The position numbers and the translations under genes are program-made. The notes beneath the pieces were generated by a model, which worked only from the letters and a program-made list of their open reading frames with translations, was not told the origin of the DNA and ran no database searches. From Anarhynchus alexandrinus (lineage: Eukaryota; Chordata; Aves; Charadriiformes; Charadriidae), in assembly GCA_008711295.1 (NCBI GenBank), contig VUYV01000214.1:1019210-1083209 (forward strand): a stretch of DNA of 64,000 nt, in the 5' to 3' direction. Below, in pieces: positions 44,148 to 56,000 of this stretch (its first letter is position 1; each line of letters begins with the position of its first letter).

Positions 44148-45119
44148 ATGTCATCGGACCCCAGCGCCCCGCCGGCAGTGCCGCCTCTGCACTCCCCCAA
44201 GTCGCCGGTGTGGCCCACCTTCCCCTTCCAGCGGGAGGGCAGCCGCATCTGGGAGCGGGGCAACCTCCTGCTGCGGGACCTGCCCAGCCCCCTCCCCACC
44301 AAGAGGACCAGGACCTACTCGGCGTAAGTACCTGGCAGGCAATGAGCGGGGTTGGCGCTGTCCGGCTGAGCCGAGAAGGGACCGCGGTCACCAGCAGCGC
44401 CTGCAAAACCCTTTACGCCTGGTGCATGTCGCCATCGCGGCGCCCAGCATCACCGTACCCACTCTGGGTGGGTGCCATGCAGTATTCCCAGGGAACGCCA
44501 TGTTTTCATAGCAAATCTCTCCCCATGCTGCCCCCCAGGTGAGTGTCACTGTTGAAACATCTCCATCCCTTTTCCTCCTGCAGGACAGCACGTGCCTCCG
44601 CCGGCCCCATCTTCAAGGGCGTCTGCAAGCAGTTCTCTCGCTCCCAGGGACACGGGTTTATCACCCCCGAGAATGGCACAGAGGACATTTTCGTCCACGT
44701 GTCTGAGTAAGTTGGGGGGTCGCACAGTGCCAGGACACCCCTGGGGGAGCTGTGCCATCACCATGGGGCTGGAGACCCATGGGCTGGGGTGGTGTGGGGT
44801 TGGGGCTCTGTCTGTCCTCTACCCCAACCTCGCTGGTGGATTTTCTTTCCCAAGGCATAGCTGGTGGGTCGGGTGCCTTCCTTGGTGCTGGGTGGTCCAG
44901 GGTGGGGGTCTGGCTCTTGGCCCCAGCCCCACCACCTATCTTCTCCTCTCCTGCAGCATTGAGGGGGAGTACGTCCCAGTGGAGGGGGACGAGGTGACGT
45001 ACAAGGTCTGCCCCATCCCTCCCAAGAATCAGAAGTTCCAGGCGGTGGAGGTGGTCCTCACCAACCTGGCGCCTCACACGAAGCATGAGACGTGGTCCGG
45101 CCAGATCATCGGCTCCTAG
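44148..45119 (+). CDS. CSDC2: CSDC2 (PIPPin), cold-shock-domain RNA-binding protein, complete (3 coding exons)
   Basis: Coding exons are 44148-44323, 44584-44706 and 44957-45119, 462 bases in all, 153 residues plus TAG. That is the same length as human CSDC2. The first coding exon begins at 44058 with 90 bases of 5' UTR. The protein binds RNA through one cold-shock domain (about residues 68-135), with an RNP1-like GHGFI at 81-85 and RNP2 DIFVHVS at 93-99. Known roles are binding 3' UTRs of histone H1 and H3.3 mRNAs in brain. The N-terminal Pro/Ser-rich arm holds [16 protein letters not shown] and the TKRTRTYS stretch (51-58) shared with CARHSP1, a likely phosphorylation site. The start has A at -3. 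It lies head-to-head with POLR3H and tail-to-tail with PMM1. Identification is very secure. Confidence 0.97.
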
Positions 45120-46733
45120 GCGCCGAGGGAGGGACGCCGGCCGCTTGGCCCCACACAGCAAGCCTGCTCGGCCGCTCGCGGGGGGCGCGGGGGGAGCCAA
45201 GGCGGCGACGGGCCCGGGGCTGCCCCCAAACACGCGGGCGTTTGCGTTCGGTGTCTTTTATAAGGTTACGGTTTCCTTTCTCTGTGTGTGTTTGTAAGTG
45301 TCTGTCGAGGGGGACGGGGGAAGCAGAGCCCTCCCCTGCCACCCCCCAGCTCTGGGGGCAGTGCCGAGCCCCATGTCCCCTTCCTTGCCCCCAGGGCCAT
45401 GGAATGCAGGGGAACCAGTCCTACCCCCGACCCTCCAGCTGTCCCGGGCTGCAGCAGGTGCTGAGAGCAGGAGAGGACTGCGGGGGTTTTGGTTTGTCCT
45501 CCTGAACCCCACTCTGCCAAGATGAGCACCCCACTTGGTCCCGCTGCCCGCAGCATGGCAGCAGCGGGGCATGCCATGGGGCTGGGGGGGAAATGGGGCA
45601 GTGTGGGGTGTTGTATCACTGTGCGGGGACCGGGTGGCTGAGACCCATCCCCATCGCTGGCAGCTCATGGCACCCACCTGAGCCACCTCCCTCCATCAAA
45701 AGATCTCAGATCAGCGGTGCCACAGGGAGGCAAGTGGCTTACAGAAAGAAAAAAAAATTAGTTTTAAGGGGCAAATAGCTGCTGGCAGGGTGCTGGGGGT
45801 GCTCGGCGTTGTGCCCAGGGGGGGCTGGAGGTGCACTTGACACATCTATGCTCCCTGCCGGGCTGGTAACGCACTTTTCTTGGCTCGGTGCTGACATGGT
45901 TTTGGGGAGATGGCCGCCTTCTCCTCGTCCTCCCCTCGTCCCCCCGCAGCCCCCAAGGGACACCCCCCCTTTCCCACGCGTGTGTGTGTGTGCGTGCGTG
46001 TGTGTGCATGTCCGTAGCTTGCCGGGGGGGGTGGGGTGAGGGGTTTGGGTAGCCTCAGCGCAGCCACCTCCTCCCCAGCCCCCTTGGTGTAGGCAGGGTC
46101 TCGTATACAAAGCACAAACTTAGTTTTTGGTCTTCTCCGCCATACCCTGGCCAGGCGGGCTCCCGCGGCCCTGGGAGGGAAGGGGCAGAGGGCGGTGGAA
46201 CAGGGACGATGTGCACCAGCCCGGGCCTGAACTGACCCCAGGAAAGTGGTGCCTGCACCGATGCTCCAGAGACTATCAGCATCTTAAGGGGTTTATTTCA
46301 ACGCAGGGCAAGCAGCTCCCCAAGCGGGGCACGCGACAACGGCCGGGTCCCCAGGCACCCGCTTGGTGGGAGCTGCGGGCGCTGCTGGTCCTCAGCGCTG
46401 ATGGAGAGGGGCGCTTTTTACCTTTCTTGCCGCTGCTGTTGCATTGGGGAAAGGGGTCTGCCATAAGCGGGGAGAGGAGGGGTGCAAGGCTGGTGCCACA
46501 CAGGACAGCTGGGGCCCTGTGGATTCGGGAGGACCACCACACACTGCCCCAGCCCAGGCTGGTGTGGGGACCACCCCAGGACCCCGCAGCCCATCTCACT
46601 GCCAACCTGAAGCCCGGCTCATCCAGGGGCTGCGGCGATGCCGGCTCAGGCCCCAGGCATCCCCGGGACACGCAGTCAGCTTGGCCAAGGCAAACTTTGT
46701 TTGATTCTTTTTTTCCTCTCTCTTTTTTTGGGA

Positions 46734-46739
46734 AATAAA
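46734..46739 (+). terminator. CSDC2: CSDC2 upstream polyadenylation signal
   Basis: AATAAA after a long T-rich stretch. It would end the mRNA near 46755, about 90 bases before the next site. Confidence 0.5.
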
Positions 46740-46824
46740 CTAAAACCCTAGACTTGTTGGTGTTTTTACAACTCCGGTGTAGTTTCCGCCTGTCTGACCG
46801 TGCGTCAACCTTTGTAACATTGGC

Positions 46825-46830
46825 AATAAA
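46825..46830 (+). terminator. CSDC2: CSDC2 main polyadenylation signal
   Basis: AATAAA followed at about 46880-46893 by a strong GT-rich element (tgtgtgcgtgtgtc), the expected layout for cleavage near 46845-46850. Confidence 0.75.
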
Positions 46831-47219
46831 CCATTAAAAGTGACTTTCCCATGATCCCTGCCCGTCCTGGCTCTTTGTCCTGTGTGCGTGTGTCACAGTG
46901 GGGATGCTGGTGGCTCTCCCGGGTAAAGGACCTGGAGCGCCCAGGGATTTATTGAGATGGCAGGACAGACTCACCCACCTCTGCACAGCATGTCCCGGGG
47001 GGTCCCGGAGTGCTCCAGTCTTGCTTGGGAGGAGCAGACCCTGAGCCTGGGATGGTAGGCTGCTGCCCACCAGGAGGGGTGACCAGGACCGGGGCTGGTC
47101 CCCCACTGCTGCAGGAATTTCAAAGTGCAGCTGTCTGCCGTCTGGTTGCGTTTCACCCCAGCAGAGCCCGGCACAGAGCACACGCTGCATGTTGTAGCTT
47201 TAATATGATTGATTTTAAT

Positions 47220-47225
47220 TTTATT
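47220..47225 (-). terminator. PMM1: PMM1 polyadenylation signal
   Basis: TTTATT on the plus strand is AATAAA on the minus strand. About 35-55 bases further on, the minus strand reads gcgtgtgctctgtg, a good GT-rich downstream element. No canonical minus-strand signal was found closer to the stop codon. Another minus-strand AATAAA lies at 46953-46948 and would run the transcript closer to CSDC2. Confidence 0.65.
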
Positions 47226-50085
47226 TTTTATATACATATATATATGTATTTAAATATATTTCTTATTTAACAGTTGGTATCAGCCAGACAGGAGCTGCCC
47301 TTCACACACAGATACAGAGCCATATGGCACGACGGTCTCCAACACAGGGCCCACCGTGTCTGCTCGCTTACACACACACACACACACACGGGAAGAAACT
47401 CCCACTCACGCTGTGGGTACGCACTGGGAGAGGAACATCATGACAAAGGGGTCTCGGGCACTGGCGTGCACTGTACCCGAGGTGTAGGGCTCCAGCCCCA
47501 GAGCTGTGCCTCATCCCTGCCTGCAAAACACAGGGCAGGCAGGCAGTGTTCTCAGTGGCCCTGAGATCCTGGGGCTGCCCCAGCTACTTCTGATGCCATC
47601 CTCCTCCTCATCCTTCCAGCAGGACAGGGTCTCCCAGCGGGAGGCGCCCTCAACTAGCCCAAGCTTGGTGTAAGACAGAGACAGGAACGGGGAACGTTCC
47701 TGAACTTCATCTCACCCATGCACATGTGAGCTCCTGAGCAGAGAAAGCGATGGCTGGTGCCTCAAAGGTCATCCCTGCCTCTGCTCTGCTCACCCTGCAA
47801 CTCCCCCCACCCTGAACAAGGGACGTGCTGTCGTCAGGAGCAGCCTTGGACAGAGCCTGCCCTTACCTTCAAATATACAAGGCATCTCAGCCCCCACGGA
47901 CACCATGGTGCCTCATGCCTTCAAGGCCAGGCCCCGCTCTTCACCCACCACCAAGCTCTCTAGAGATCCTGCTGACTTTGAATAGACTTACAGGAAAAAT
48001 AAACCCCCAAACCCACACGTAACCTGATCCACAGCGAAACAGAGAAGGAGGAACCACAAAACACACGATTCCTCCATGAAGGTTTCAGTGGAGGGCCAAA
48101 ACCAGTGGCCTGTGAAAAGGGTACCCTGCATCCAGGCTTCCCCAACAGGTCCTCTTCTCCCATGCAGAAATTTTCTCTGGGTAGAAAGAGGGATTTGTGC
48201 ATTTGTTGGGTATTTCCAGATACTGGGCAGACTGCTGTGCTCATGCAAATGTGATGCATTACAGACTTGATGTGTTGTAGAGTTAACAGGTGCAGTCAGG
48301 TGGAGGAGACAGCACCCCACCAGTGCTGATCACGCAGCACCCCTGCCCCTGCGGCCAGGCAGCAGTTCCAAGGTCCACTCAGGACTCTGCCCATGGCAAC
48401 ATGGGAGCCCTGCCCTGGTTCTAAAAGCACCGACATATCTCACCTGAGGAACTTGGCCCCTTGGTTAAGTGGCAGTAGCCAGCTGAGAAACTTCTCTCTG
48501 CAGTCCAGCTGCGAGGTGGGAGATGAAGAGCAACGGCGAGGAAAGCAGGGACAGGAGAAAAAAAGGACGGAAAACAAGACCAAGAGATGGGCTAGTGCCA
48601 TACCAGCAGGGATGTGCTGAGAAAGGGTCCCAGGGCGCAATGTGGGGGGCTTTTGCAGGAACCTCTGGCACCCTCCAGGTCCACAAACACCAGACACGTG
48701 TCCTGGGGAGCTATAAGCAGGAAATCTCCCTGGAGGGGATCCCTGAACTCCTGTTGAACAGCAAGTTGTGACCAGCATCACTGGTGTGGTCACACACCCC
48801 AGCATAACAGCTGGGAATAAGAGCGCAATGTGATGGAGGAGGTCAAGGGCCAAAGGAGAGATGTGGTTTTGCAACCCACGATGAAGACCCAGGAGAAGAG
48901 AGGAGCAGGGGGACACATGACAGCTGCACTGGAGAACTTGCGTCCCTAAAGGTGACCACGTAAACCAAGTGTGTGGGACGAGATGGGGTGGAATAGCAAG
49001 CTGGGAGGGCACTGTTGAGTGTGCACCTCCGTTGGCACTAGAAACCAGGTCTGGCCAGTGTTGGCCTTCTCTGAAAATATCTCTGGCAGTATGATGGAAA
49101 GCCGAGCACTGGGAAGGAATGGGACTCGGTCCATTATGAACACCCTGGGTAAAGTTTTACACTGACACATCTGTGATGCCTAACAGACACACAGGTGGGA
49201 AGATTGTTGGGAAGCTTCTGCCCCCAGTGGCTCCGAAGCGCAGGGTGCTCTGCACACACCAGACACCCAGGGTCCTCCAGCCGCGCCAGGCAAGGTCTGA
49301 TTTGACAACTTCTGCAGAACATGGAAAATAAACCCACGGTAGCCATTTTTTTTTTTGTAAGCTAAAGAGAGAATTTGTTTCTTCATGCACCTGAGCAAAG
49401 CTCTGAGCAGGAGCAGAGTAATTTTAAAACTCATTCCCAGGTCACTTGGAGGGACTGGCACGGTGCGGCACCGAGGTGAAGGACATGGTGATCCTCTCCA
49501 TTAGGACGCACAATGTTGCAACAAGTGGGGGTCGCAGCTACCCCTTCCTACCACGGGCTTGGAGCAAACAGCCTTCTTATGATCTTGCTTCGGAGCAGCT
49601 CTGGTGAGAGTGCCTGGGGCCTCCGCAGCCCCATCCTCCCCGGCCAAGGCGCAAGGGGGGGAGAGAAAGGTGAGACGCATGTTCCCTTGTGCAAAAAGCG
49701 TTAAGAGAAACAGAGTGAAAAAGAAGAGAAGAGGAGAGGAAGCACAGGATGGACGCACACACGCTCTTGTGACTGGCCCTTTCAAACGCTTTCCAACCAT
49801 GAAAGCATCTGCATTGCCTCCCACCACGGCCGAACTGTCCAGAGAGAAGTTTTGCTGGAGGTGAGGAGGGTCTGGTCCCACAAGCCCCAGCCATAGATGG
49901 GGAGTGCCGAAGGGCTGCTCAGCGAAGGCCCCCTCCTGTGCACCCACCCATACTCATGCGTTACATCCCAACCAGCTCTGGAAAGTTTTTTTTGGGGTCT
50001 ACCCTGAGCAGATTCCTCAAATGAAGGTGCTTTTCCTGGTGGGGGGAGAGGGTGGGGCTGGGGCAGGGCTGCGAGGACCTGGCAG
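47226..50085 (-). other. PMM1: PMM1 3' UTR (predicted, about 2.9 kb)
   Basis: Non-coding sequence between the PMM1 stop and the polyadenylation signal. It has an AT-rich end (47210-47270) and an (AC)10 microsatellite at 47370-47389. The length depends on the far signal being the one used; it is longer than I would expect for this gene. I see no separate gene in it. Confidence 0.5.
47370..47389. repeat. (AC)10 microsatellite
   Basis: Ten perfect AC units in the predicted PMM1 3' UTR. Confidence 0.9.
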
Positions 50086-53000
50086 TCAGCACTCGTTTGC
50101 TCTCTCTGGAAAGAAGATTTCGCGGCATCGCTGGACCGTGTCCTGGGGGGACTGGACGCTGTGTCCCACTGTGCGGGGATCGTCATAGATTTCATAATCG
50201 TTCCCTCCCTGCAGGGGAACAGAAAACAGGGAAAGCATTAGCTGGGTCTCGCCAGAGCATCCTCATCCGTGAATCCGCATCTTGCTGTGTCCTGTGAGAA
50301 GCAGTGGCGGGCAGGCAGGGACCTGCTAGGAAGGGGGTGCCAGGGCTTTGCTGGCCCAGGGAGGCAGAAGAGGCTGGGCTGGGAACCTTGCTCTGTCCCT
50401 CTTGTCTCCTCTCTTCAGTGCCAGGGGAGGAGGTAGAAAGGATGGGGAAGGTCCTAGACCAGCAAAGCTTGTCCAGGAGCTGGGGGTTAACCCCTGCCCT
50501 GCCTGTGGAGGGGCTAGCAGAAGGTGGGGTGGGCATATTTGCGGGGGCAGAGGTTGCCCATCATTTGGAAAGAGGCAAGTGGATGGCCAAGCTTGTCTAC
50601 AGCAGCAAGGAAGCATCATCCTCCACTGCTCCAAAGGGAAAGAGAAGCTGTTCCTGCTGTTGAAAAGCCCTCTCCTAAGTGCTGGGGGCTTGTGTTTTGG
50701 GTCCTGCAGCTGCAGGAGTGGCTGCCCCCCTCCTGAAGGTGCCAGGGGCAGGCAAGCAATGCTGATGTAGACCTGCTCCCCAGCACAGTGAATCCAGCTT
50801 GTTTCCCCCCAACCCAGCGGGTCTGCTGTCATCGCAAGCCCACCGCAAACACCCGCCGCACGAGAGCATCTCTCCCCCTTGCATAGCTAGAGGTCTGCGT
50901 CAGTGTGATGGAGCAGCTCCACGCAAGCTTGCCAGGCCAAAGGAGAGAAGGCGGCCATACATGGGGTGAGCGGGGCATACTCACAGGGGTCGTCTCGTTC
51001 CCAAAGAAGTGGATGGTGTCAAATCTCTCGTCGTCGAGCACGTTGAGGCAGTAGCGCTTGTCCCAGCCCTCCGGGAAGACGTCAAAGCTGATCATGCCAC
51101 CTGCCAGCAGAAGGGAGGGCATCGGGCAGTGTCGGTGGGAGCTGGCAGGGTGTCCCCCTGCCTCAGGACGGGCAGGAGAAGGGGAGAGGGCTGGATGGGT
51201 GCAGGGAGCTCCCCCCCAAAACAGCAGCCAGGCACCAGCTCTGCCTTGGTGTGCCTCTCCTGCACGTGGCTAGGACAGCGGCAGATGCTGTTCCTATAAC
51301 AACAGGCTGGAGTGACATCAGCATGGCTGGGGTGACATCAACGCGGCTCCCCTGCCTGCAGGCAGGCATGCAAGCAGGAACCAGCGGGCTGCAGGGCAGG
51401 GATGCTGGGGTGGGAAGTCCCAAGAGATAACTCTGTTGGGGGAGATTTGGGGTTACACCTTCCAGATAGCATCAGCACGTTCTGTGTCCCAGAGGGGGAC
51501 AATGTCCTTGGAGACTGGTGCCAAGCTCTCTCCTAGGGTCCTGCATGGACATCACTGGCCCTTCTAAAACCACTGCTCCGATGCTCCTTAACCCTGCAGG
51601 GACCAGGGGCTGCTGGCACCCTGCACATGCAAAGCAAACTCCATGAGAGCTCAGGGATCCCGGCTGGCCGCACAGCAGGCCCTGAGCAGGCTCTGCACAC
51701 TGATCAAGGACCAAGGACCTTGCCACGGCGGTATCACGAACCCATCAATACAGTCGGGGCATGACCCTGGCCTGTCACCTCCTGCCACAAGAGTCAAGCA
51801 CGGGTTGCCAACATCTGGAGGTGCACCAAGATGGATGAGGCAAATGTACAGAGGTAAAGGAGCTTTCCCAGAGAGTGTGCACACGCATGCACATGGACAC
51901 CCACAGCCACGGAAGGCTGATGAACGTCCCAGCCCTTGCTCTTAGACCAGGCAGAGTTTAGGCCAGCATTGTGCTGCCTTTTGCGGGTGCACAGAGGCAA
52001 CACCTTCCCCATCCTCCGAGCAGCCCTGCTGCGTGCACAGGCTGTGGAGCCAGTCCCTTGTCCGAGCACTGACACAGGTGACATGCTCCTCCCAAAACAA
52101 AGCCTGCAACTTAGGGCACGTGTATGTTCCTCAGAGCTGGAGAAATGGGAATTTGAGCTGGGATGTGACTCTCCCCACCAAGTCTCTGCTCTTGCTGGTT
52201 TCAAGTGCCCCCACCCCCCGCTTCTCTCCGGCAATCTAGTGGGCCACCAGCAATCCTAGAGTTTCACACTCTCCTTCTTCATAAATCATAACCCCACCTC
52301 TCTTAGGAAGGGGGTAAGTGGACAGGTACCTGCAGGGGATGGCCCCTGCTACAGAAGAGGCATCCATCGCCCCGGGCTGTTCCAACCTGTATGTCCTGAT
52401 GCCATGCTCTTCTCCCCGACTAGTTGAGGTATTCCCGTTGGTTTGAGGGTCCCAAACCAACCCTCCTCAGAGCCTGAGGAGCCAGTAATGGAGCCTGTGT
52501 GTCCAGCTGAGGGCAGAAGATTCACAGGCTGCCCCAAGCAGCCCTGTGCAATACAGATGGGAGCAAGTGCCGCACGAGCTCAGGGATGGGGATGCCCCCA
52601 GGCTCGCAGCAGGAACCAGCATCAGCACAGGAGCTAAACTTGGCTGCCCTTGTTAAAATCCTTCCTGGTTTTGTACCAAAAGCCATTTACCTGTGAAAAA
52701 CGCTGCATTTCACTGCCTTCTGGCCTTTAAACAGAGCTGGGCAGCACCAAGGGGCTCCTGATGCCAGCTGGAGAGGGTAGGAAATCAAAGGGAGAAGAGG
52801 TGGTGTGAAGGACAGCCAGCACTGTCCCTCGCCTAGGCAGAGCACTGGTCTGGGGGACTTCAGGGAGATCTCCTACCATCTCTTAGGGCTTGCATCCTCC
52901 ACAGCCTGGGACAAGGCACGTGGAGCCAGCTTGGCAGAAGAGCCCTGTTTCCGCGTGTCTCTGTTTTTGGATGCTTGACCTGAGACACCCCAGGTTTTCT

Positions 53001-56000
53001 TTGTGGAGGAGCCGAGGGGCCCACAGTTCCCCTTGTCTTCATGCTTTTACACAACAGGCCCAGGCTCTTCATGGCGGCTTCCCAAAGTCAGAGGAGAAAG
53101 GCCCATTGTTCTGCTCCCGTCCCCCGTGCCTGCTGGGACATGGCGGTGGGGACCTTGTCTTTCTCTGCTGTGACAAACGGTGTGTGTCAGTGCTGTGGGC
53201 AGCACAGGATGCCCGTCAGGACAAGGGGAGGGAAGGCTCTCAGGAGGAAAGCCCTTGGAGGACCAGAGGGACAGACCCTTGGTACCGGTCCACGCTGGGT
53301 GCAAGAGTGGGGTGTCACCTGCCGCCTCCCAACCTCATCACCCCCTTGCCCTTTGGCTAGACTGCCACATGGCAGCTTCTTATCTCACACATACCCATCC
53401 ACTTTGCTTCAGCCCCACCACTTACACATCCTCATTTTATCCCCCTGTGCTGGCCAGACCCCCAGATTTCTCAAGGCTCTCCTTCGGTTCCTCGTCTTTG
53501 GTAAGCTGGTTGTAAGAGCCACCCCAAGAAGCGGCCCTGCAAAAGCCCAAGGCATGGAGCTGCAAACTCCTTGCCTCTCAGCAGCTCTTCCTCCAGGAAG
53601 AAAGGTGTTTCCCTCGAAGCCAACCCTCCCAAGAAAACCGCAGAGCCGAGACACACATGAGGCTCCTGTGTCATTCCTAGAGGAGCACATGGGCCTGGAG
53701 CTCTGCCGGCCACCCTGCTGCTGATGCTTGGGCCGGAACAGACCTCCTGGGCAGGGGTGGGTTCCGCAGAGCTAGGTGAAATTCAGGCAGGGATAATGTC
53801 ACAGGACAGAAACCCGCCTGCGTGGCTCATTCCCAGGGAGGCAAATCTGCAGCACAGTTTATTCTCTGCCGTCGCCCTGCCGTGGATGTGAATGTGACAC
53901 CCCTGTGGCTGCTCTCCAGGACTACAAGCTCCTTGTGCTCTTCCCGGGGTCTCCAAGCCCCCGGAGGGAACAGCCAGGATTCCCGCTTCCCTTCCCACCA
54001 TTTTATGTGGAACGTGATAAAGAGGCCAAGGCAAAGCCAGGGAAGCCCCCTCCGCTCACCTCGAGAGAAACGCAGGCCTTTGCCGGCAAACTCCCTCTGC
54101 AAGGCCGCCACAAACTTCTCCCGGATCCGCTCTTTCTATGGAGGAGAAGGAGGAAAGGGAAGAAAAGAGGATTTGAATAATTAGATGTTGACAGTCTACT
54201 AGAATCCACCATAGCCTGTCTACTTGGCAACTCTGGCTTATCGCATTCCCCCTTCCCACCTGCCCCAAGCCCCAGTGTAATGCCATTTAGCTTTCACCAG
54301 TCCTGCCCAGTGTCTGCGTAAAAAGCCACCAGCTCAGGGCAGCTCCAGGAGGCTCCGGGGAAGAGCAGATCCCAGCCCTTCCTTGGCAATGAAACGCAAC
54401 TGCTTCGTTTTTTACAGAAGCCCAGTTCATAACCCAAAGTCTCCAGCTTTGCTTAAGAAGTCTTGCAAAGTCCGACTGATGCCTCAACCCCAAGAAAGCT
54501 CCCCCAGGCAGAAACTGCTGTAAGCATGGGGCAAGGGCTCCAGAGATCTGCCCAGCAGATTCGCCTTGGCCCTACCAGTCTGGAAAACTCATCAGTTCCA
54601 GTTCTGTTGGGGCTGGGAGAGTGGGAGAGAGAAGACAGCTGCTGGGCCATCTATGGTTACTGTAAACAAGGAAACACCCTGTTAAATAAGTGCCTTATTC
54701 CCTGGGGCTCTCCCACAGCACAAGGAATCCTGCTGGCCACCCCATCGCATCAGTGGTCCCCAATGAAGTAAAATTGTTCCTTTCATCTATGTCTCTCCTT
54801 AGGTTTTCTGACCGCCAGTCCTGTCTCCACCTTGCTGCACATGTTGGCCTGGTGCACAGCTTGGAGATGGGCTCTTCTCCTCGGGGTGGGGGGAAGCAAG
54901 TAAGACCTGAGATCTGTGGTAGTGCAAAACCAGCAAAGGGGAGGGCGAGCCCGAGTCTGGCCGGTATACCTTGTCCAGCTCGGAGAACTCGATTCGCTCC
55001 TCTGGCGTGCAGCTCCGTCCGATGGGGGAGATGTTCAGCATCCCGTTGCGAAACTCAATGAAGGTTCCTCTGTGGGTGGGCAAGAGCACAAGGTTACTGG
55101 GGCAGGGAGAGAAAAACAGACCTTTCCAGGGGAATGGCTGCACGGTGAGGCATGCAGTGTCTGCAGGGACACACAGGAGGAGAGCAGCCATGCCCACTCA
55201 TGGGTGCTCACGCTTCAGGTGTACAAGAGCTTCTAAGGTTGCCCAGGAGCCCTGCTGCAGCAGGCAGAGACCAGGCTTCAACAACTCTGCTTAAGGTCTC
55301 CAAGGGGCTCATAGTTTCATAAGAAGAGACTGTAAGAGAAGAGGAATAAACAGATCTTGTGTGCCCTGGGGACGGGCTGGAAGCAATGAGCTTAGGTGAG
55401 ATGATAGGAAACATTTTCTAATGTTGTCACGACTGCAATGACAGCTATTGCCTGGACTGGACCAATTGCCTGATGAGACTGTGGCATCTCCACCCTTGGA
55501 GGCTTTAAAGAAATGTTGGGTGGGTTGGGTGAAGCTGGCAGTACCTTGGGACAGTGGGATGGAACAGGGGAGTATAACTCACTGCTGATGTCCAGCAGCA
55601 GGCTGATGAGCAAACAGGACCTCCTCCTGGGACACAAATCAGGAGGGCCTTTGCCCCTCTTGTTTGTCCCCTGCACCGTTGACTGCAACTCTTACCTAAG
55701 CTTGCACAGACAGGACCCAGTTCCTGCTTGCCACCCTCACCTTGCACTGGGATCACTACTCTGTGGCTTCCTTGGTGGGATGGTTCAAAGCACTAAACCA
55801 GCAAAAAACTGCTCCCTTCTTTTCTCTGCTGCAAACCCAGCCAGTTCTGTTGGCTTATCACCTTGGAATAGCTCAAAGAGGGGTCAGACAGGTACCAGCA
55901 CTGGTCCACAGGAGGGGCAGAAACAACAGGGGATAGCAGCACTGCCAATTTGAAAATAGATAGAAACTCTTGTGGAAACCTCGCTGGAGTAGGGAGATCC

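Larger units (their letters stand above)
45120..46850 (+). other. CSDC2: CSDC2 3' UTR
   Basis: About 1.7 kb of non-coding sequence after the stop, GC-rich at first and ending at the polyadenylation signals listed separately. It contains a (GT)n-type stretch at about 45980-46010. The many long open frames here overlap one another on both strands and show no family features. Confidence 0.75.

Noticed and set aside
43592..44542. 316-codon plus-strand open frame, the longest in the window
   Set aside because: It overlaps the first CSDC2 coding exon in the wrong frame and reads through its donor; the real frame is fixed by the cold-shock domain.
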